Of a stretch of 54,780 nucleotides of DNA, positions 51,177-54,780 are shown piece by piece. A model generated the notes under the pieces. That model saw nothing but the letters and a program-made list of their open reading frames with translations. It searched no databases and was not told the DNA's origin. Location: contig NZ_SDPN01000024.1 of NCBI RefSeq assembly GCF_004134825.1, forward strand, positions 1 to 54,780. The letters run 5' to 3'. A program made the position numbers and the translations under genes. Within the stretch, counting starts at the first letter, position 1. The number at the start of each line of letters is the position of its first letter. Origin of the DNA: Agromyces albus. GTDB lineage: Bacteria; Actinomycetota; Actinomycetes; Actinomycetales; Microbacteriaceae.

Positions 51177-52097
51177 ATGCCAGCGCTCACCCAACACGGT
51201 CCCCCGCCGAGTCCCGACGACCTGCTCGTGCTGCTCGCCGTCGCCCGCGCGGGTCGCTTCACGACGGCCGGCGCCGAGCTCGGCCTCAATCACACGACCA
51301 TCGCGCGGCGCATCGGCGCCCTCGAGGCCGCGCTCGGCGGCCGCGTGCTCGCTCGAGGCGTGGCCGGCTGGGTGCTCACCCCCATCGGCGAACACGCGGT
51401 CTCCGCTGCCGAGGGCGTCGAGCGCGCCCTCGGCTCACTCTCGCCTGACGCGCCGAGCCTCTCCGGCGTCGTGCGGCTCTCGGCCACCGACGGCTTCAGC
51501 GGCTTCATCGCGTCGCCCGCGATCGTCGAGGTGCGCCGCGCTCATCCGGATGTCTCGCTCGAGATCGTCGCCGCAACGCGGAGAGCCGCCCAGCAGCGCG
51601 TGGGCGTCGATCTCGAGGTCGTCGTGGGCCGCCCGCACGTGCACCGCGCCGAGGCGATCCACCTCGCCGACTACGCGCTCGGGCTCTATGCGAGCCGCGC
51701 GTTCCTCGAGCGCCGCGGCATCCCCCGGTCGCTCGAGGAACTGAACGGCGCCCCGCTCGTGTACTTCATCGAGTCGATGCTGCAGGTCGACGCCCTCGAC
51801 GAGGCGCGACGTTCGACCCTCGGCATGCTCGATGCGGTGTCGAGCACGAACGTCTACGTGCACGTCGACGCAACACGCGCGGGCGCGGGATTCGGCCTCC
51901 TGCCCGCGTTCCTGGCCGATCAGCACGACGACCTCGTGCGGCTGTTCACCGACGAGATCGACGAGCGGCTCCCCTACTGGCTCGTCTGTCGCCCCGAGGC
52001 GCTCCGCCAGCCGACGGTGCTGGCGTTCATCGGTGCCCTCCACGCGCGAATCGCCGCCGTCTCCGAGGAGCTCCTCGGCAACGGCCGTCGTCACTGA
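51177..52097 (+). CDS. LysR-family transcriptional regulator
   Basis: 306 residues. N-terminal HTH (LLVLLAVARAGRFTTAGAELGLNHTTIARRIGALEAALGGRVL) and a LysR substrate domain (SGVVRLSATDGFSGFI onward). The ATG at 51177 is chosen by the leaderless hexamer and gives the usual short N-terminus; in-frame upstream ATGs at 51138 and 51159 would add unrelated residues. Divergent from the MFS gene, so probably its regulator. Convergent with rbfA. Confidence 0.85.
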   Translation: MPALTQHGPPPSPDDLLVLLAVARAGRFTTAGAELGLNHTTIARRIGALEAALGGRVLARGVAGWVLTPIGEHAVSAAEGVERALGSLSPDAPSLSGVVRLSATDGFSGFIASPAIVEVRRAHPDVSLEIVAATRRAAQQRVGVDLEVVVGRPHVHRAEAIHLADYALGLYASRAFLERRGIPRSLEELNGAPLVYFIESMLQVDALDEARRSTLGMLDAVSSTNVYVHVDATRAGAGFGLLPAFLADQHDDLVRLFTDEIDERLPYWLVCRPEALRQPTVLAFIGALHARIAAVSEELLGNGRRH

Positions 52098-52104
52098 GGC
52101 GAGG

Positions 52105-52632
52105 TCAGCGGGGCCCGCCGAGCTCGGCGTGGTCGCCGAGGTCTTCGCCGTCGTCTTCGGAACCCTCGAGGTCTTCGAGGGCCTCGTCGTCGAAGTCGTC
52201 GTCATCGTCGAGATCGCGCGGCTTGACGTAGGGGTCGGGTTCGCCAGCGAACTCGGCATTGCTCGCGAGCACCGTGACCTCGGCGTCGCGCGTGCGCGCC
52301 TCGCGGAGCAACGATTCGATGTGCTCGGCGTTCTCGGGGATCGCGTCGGGGATGAACTCGAGCGACGGCGTGAGGCGCGCGGTGATGTTGCGACCGACCT
52401 CGCTGCGCAGCATCCCGGTGGCGGCCGTCAGTGCGCGAGCCGAGTCCTTGCGCTCGGCTTCCGAGCCGTAGACCGTGTAGAAGATGCTCGCGTGCTGCAG
52501 GTCGCCCGTGACGCGCACGTCGGTGATCGTCACGAACCCGAGGCGGGGGTCGCGCAGGCCCTTGTCGAGTCGCTTCGCAACGATCTCCTTGATGCGATCG
52601 GCCATTTTCCTGGCCCGTGCCGGATCCGCCAT
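52105..52632 (-). CDS. rbfA: 30S ribosome-binding factor A
   Basis: 175 residues. RARKMADRIKEIVAKRL, RDPRLGFVTITDVRVTGDLQHASIFYTVYG and RLTPSLEFIPDAIPENAEHIESLL give the RbfA KH-like domain. An extra acidic tail of about 50 residues (many Asp/Glu) follows, longer than E. coli RbfA (133). It acts in 16S rRNA maturation of the 30S subunit. ATG at 52632 preceded by AGGGGAAAG. Separated from infB by a 79-bp palindromic element. Confidence 0.93.
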   Translation of the reverse strand: MADPARARKMADRIKEIVAKRLDKGLRDPRLGFVTITDVRVTGDLQHASIFYTVYGSEAERKDSARALTAATGMLRSEVGRNITARLTPSLEFIPDAIPENAEHIESLLREARTRDAEVTVLASNAEFAGEPDPYVKPRDLDDDDDFDDEALEDLEGSEDDGEDLGDHAELGGPR

Positions 52633-52671
52633 GTTCTTTCCCCTCACCGTCCCCGGGATGATCACATCGCC

Positions 52672-52750
52672 TGGGGTCCCTGATTCTTCACTGAGGTGAA
52701 TCGGGGTAGGGGCCCCCGCTCTTCACCTCAGTGAAGAATCAGGGACCCCA
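52672..52750. repeat. Perfect 29-bp inverted repeat between infB and rbfA
   Basis: Arms 52672-52700 and 52722-52750 are exact reverse complements (outer ends TGGGGTCCC / GGGACCCCA, inner ends GGTGAA / TTCACC) around a 21-nt loop. Each arm also ends in a small dyad TTCAC-TGAG-GTGAA. The arms are only about half G+C, unlike the surroundings. It begins 9 nt after the infB stop. In minus-strand RNA it gives a very stable hairpin without a U-tract. Confidence 0.9.
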
Positions 52751-52758
52751 TCCACGAT

Positions 52759-54780
<2,022 letters not shown>

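Noticed and set aside
52672..52750. Inverted repeat as a standard rho-independent terminator of infB
   Set aside because: No T-run follows on the minus strand, and rbfA downstream would lose its transcript with no other clear promoter; listed as an unexplained repeat instead.

Overview
The window is high-GC actinobacterial chromosome. GTG and TTG starts are common, transcripts are often leaderless, there is a LAATG sortase substrate, and the gene styles fit Microbacteriaceae (an Agromyces- or Microbacterium-like organism; this placement is inference). I see no tRNA, rRNA, CRISPR array, phage or insertion sequence. It is ordinary chromosome rich in catabolic operons, with a housekeeping translation cluster at the right end.

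Layout. 1-3151: partial FAD-linked oxidase (glcD-like), an Ada/AlkA repair fusion, and a FadR-type GntR regulator. 3226-13308: a sugar island. It holds a ribose-type ABC transporter, a FucU/RbsD mutarotase and all five activities of the non-phosphorylative L-fucose route: L-fucose dehydrogenase (AKR), L-fuconolactonase, L-fuconate dehydratase, SDR dehydrogenase and FAH-family diketo-acid hydrolase. 13348-17894: aspartase, a LacI regulator and a FucI-like isomerase. 17947-24865: an ethanolamine-type permease, a gamma-glutamyl-amine synthetase (GlnA-like), a gamma-glutamyl hydrolase, an aldehyde dehydrogenase, an SDR and a GntR regulator, which together read as a gamma-glutamylated ethanolamine pathway. 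24951-29636: DUF4190 protein, Nudix, phosphofructokinase, an SNF2 helicase and a small acidic protein. 29645-36478: DUF2207 protein, a CsoR-like sensor with homocysteine methyltransferase and a macro-domain hydrolase, a secreted GDPD, a CeoS-like dehydrogenase, and a catalytic-domain-less ALDH that closes the next operon. 36475-41122: deoxyribose catabolism (full ALDH, deoC, SorC regulator) and a divergent ROK kinase. 41131-54780: CynX-type MFS, ribF, two small membrane proteins, truB, panE-like reductase, LAATG surface protein, P-loop kinase, mutY, MHS-type MFS with a LysR regulator, rbfA and partial infB.

How it works together. Transporter, mutarotase and oxidative enzymes form one logical fucose unit. 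A 13-bp motif is shared by the dehydratase-operon promoter and the transporter promoter (FadR-type candidate operator). A 12-bp GAAATCGATTTC-type palindrome is shared by the transporter promoter and the lacI-isomerase promoter, so two regulators appear to converge on the transporter. In the ethanolamine block an SDR stands where an amine oxidase would be needed for putrescine, which argues for an amino-alcohol substrate.

Cross-cutting signals. About seventeen genes begin 6-7 nt after a TANNNT or NANNNT hexamer (leaderless pattern), including one divergent pair whose two -10 elements overlap. A GGATGC/GCATCC word recurs about once per kilobase and appears to override codon bias. A perfect 29-bp inverted repeat sits between infB and rbfA.
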